Shown: positions 63,226 through 64,000 of the stretch, in pieces
Layout: every line of letters starts with the position of its first letter
How positions within the stretch are numbered: the first letter of the stretch is position 1
Assembly: GCF_000165425.1 (NCBI RefSeq)
Contig: NW_001798987.1
Coordinates: 1 to 64,000 of the forward strand
DNA length: 64,000 nucleotides
Reading direction: 5' to 3'
Origin: Paramecium tetraurelia
Taxonomy: Eukaryota; Ciliophora; Oligohymenophorea; Peniculida; Parameciidae
Translations under genes and position numbers: made by a program
The notes under the pieces: model-generated
The model's input: the letters and a program-made list of their open reading frames with translations, nothing else
Told to the model about the DNA's origin: nothing
Databases searched by the model: none

Positions 63226-63456
63226 AAAATAATAATCTTAAAATTTACATGCATTATCCAATCAAATAATTAAATCCAGAAATTATATTGAAAGTGTTCA
63301 AGTACGTATTTTCATACAAATTTTGAATTACCAAGGTTACCTCTTAAATTCATGATGATATAATGAATTAAGAACATGTATTTTTAATAGTAAATGAAAT
63401 AGAGTAATTGCAATAAATTCTAGTTAAATTATAATATTGTATGTGCATTTCAAATA

Positions 63457-64000
63457 TCAATTGTGGAAATTCCAAACCATAAAACCGGTGGTTCCCATAA
63501 ATGCTGCCCATCCCCAGAGTTCATAAAAACCTCTAAATCCATCATGATATTAGCGAATCACTTATCTGAAAATTGAAAAAGTGATTACCTATGTGTGCCA
63601 TTGCAAAAAGGAGCATTGGCACTCTATTTGCAATTACACAATTTATAATATCCTGATGTATCAACATTAAATTTAATTGGTCTATTTCTCGTGACAGAGG
63701 CATTGCACATTCCATCACACCATGGATTTGATTAAGAGATACCGCATGAACACCATTAGTAGATCTGAGATAATGCATCACACAATCAATACCTTTCCCT
63801 TTTGGAGATAACAATTGTAGGGATAGAAACCAGCAACATACGGGACTGAAGCGGGTCTATACTTACCTTCTGGATATGGAATGGACTCTGGGAGCAGGAC
63901 AAATTTCTATTCAGGGAAATCAGTAATATCATCCGGTTTTCTTTCCTTCCTGGCTGTTATTATGAAAATTAGGAGAAATTCTTACGTGGTGGAGGAGTGA
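63457..64000 (-). CDS. CISD3-like CDGSH iron-sulfur protein (5' end outside window)
   Basis: Partial gene; its start lies beyond the right edge. The visible 146 residues begin with a Pro/Arg-rich segment, then a NEET-type core: LQKGKIYQWCSCGISQSNPW with CDGMC, a spacer, and a second motif LCNCKQSANAPFCNGTH. Two CDGSH motifs in one chain are typical of CISD3 (MiNT), a mitochondrial matrix [2Fe-2S] protein. Here the first motif has Cys where the His ligand should be, and the second has Asn for Asp but keeps His. A hydrophobic stretch near the end (WGWAAFMGTTGFMVW) could be a membrane anchor, unlike soluble CISD3. Introns 63954-63985, 63846-63866, 63765-63792 and 63566-63588 give an exact frame. 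Confidence 0.85.

Noticed and set aside
1-64000. Retroelement, viral or transposase genes and CRISPR arrays
   Set aside because: No reverse transcriptase, integrase, capsid or transposase motif and no regular direct-repeat array was seen; the repeated structure in 4.7-12.3 kb is coding.

Overview
The window is nuclear DNA of a ciliate, almost certainly a Paramecium macronuclear chromosome. It is very AT-rich. Real genes read straight through TAA and TAG (as Gln) and stop only at TGA. Introns are tiny (about 17-38 nt, mostly GTA...TAG), and in the right half genes lie tens of bases apart or less. I decoded genes by hand with the ciliate code, and most spliced gene models come out as exact multiples of three, which is a strong internal check.

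Layout. Positions 1-25 kb are gene-poor. One giant cysteine-rich surface-antigen (immobilization antigen) gene (4713-12314, minus) sits in kilobases of AT-rich, TGA-studded DNA with eroded gene relics at about 13-16 kb, an intact WD40 gene (19061-20692) and a decayed WD40 gene facing it (21819-23335). This is the texture expected near a chromosome end, where Paramecium antigen genes often lie; no telomeric repeat is in the window. From 25 kb onward the DNA is gene-dense: a DUF4215-type cysteine-rich membrane protein, a kinesin-2-like motor, an m6A-reader YTH protein with a Q/Y-rich tail, a DHHC palmitoyltransferase, a small RING protein, a secreted orphan, an SLC18-like transporter, CDT1 with an E2F-like site in its promoter, then a signalling block of GSK3, three PP2C phosphatases, a MAP2K-like kinase and a SAM-FHA-FHA-RING protein. 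After these come coiled-coil proteins, two cyclic-nucleotide-binding-domain proteins, enkurin, several zinc-finger proteins, a Ca2+/cation exchanger, an IBR-type RING protein, tRNA-Ile(AAU), an EF-hand protein and, cut by the right edge, a CISD3-like CDGSH iron-sulfur protein.

Themes. Cilium and motility (kinesin-2, enkurin, coiled-coil proteins), Ca2+ and cyclic-nucleotide signalling (EF-hand, exchanger, two cNBD proteins), and phospho-signalling (GSK3, MAP2K, PP2C). The most interesting items are the YTH protein with its disordered tail at the C-terminus, the E2F-like inverted repeat ahead of CDT1, a His-to-Cys swap in the first CDGSH cluster motif, and two divergent gene pairs whose start codons are only 12 and 31 bp apart. 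Several genes carry one-base frame changes, most of them at homopolymers; this may be an assembly problem rather than biology and should be checked before any of them is called a pseudogene. No CRISPR, insertion sequence, retroelement or viral element was recognised.
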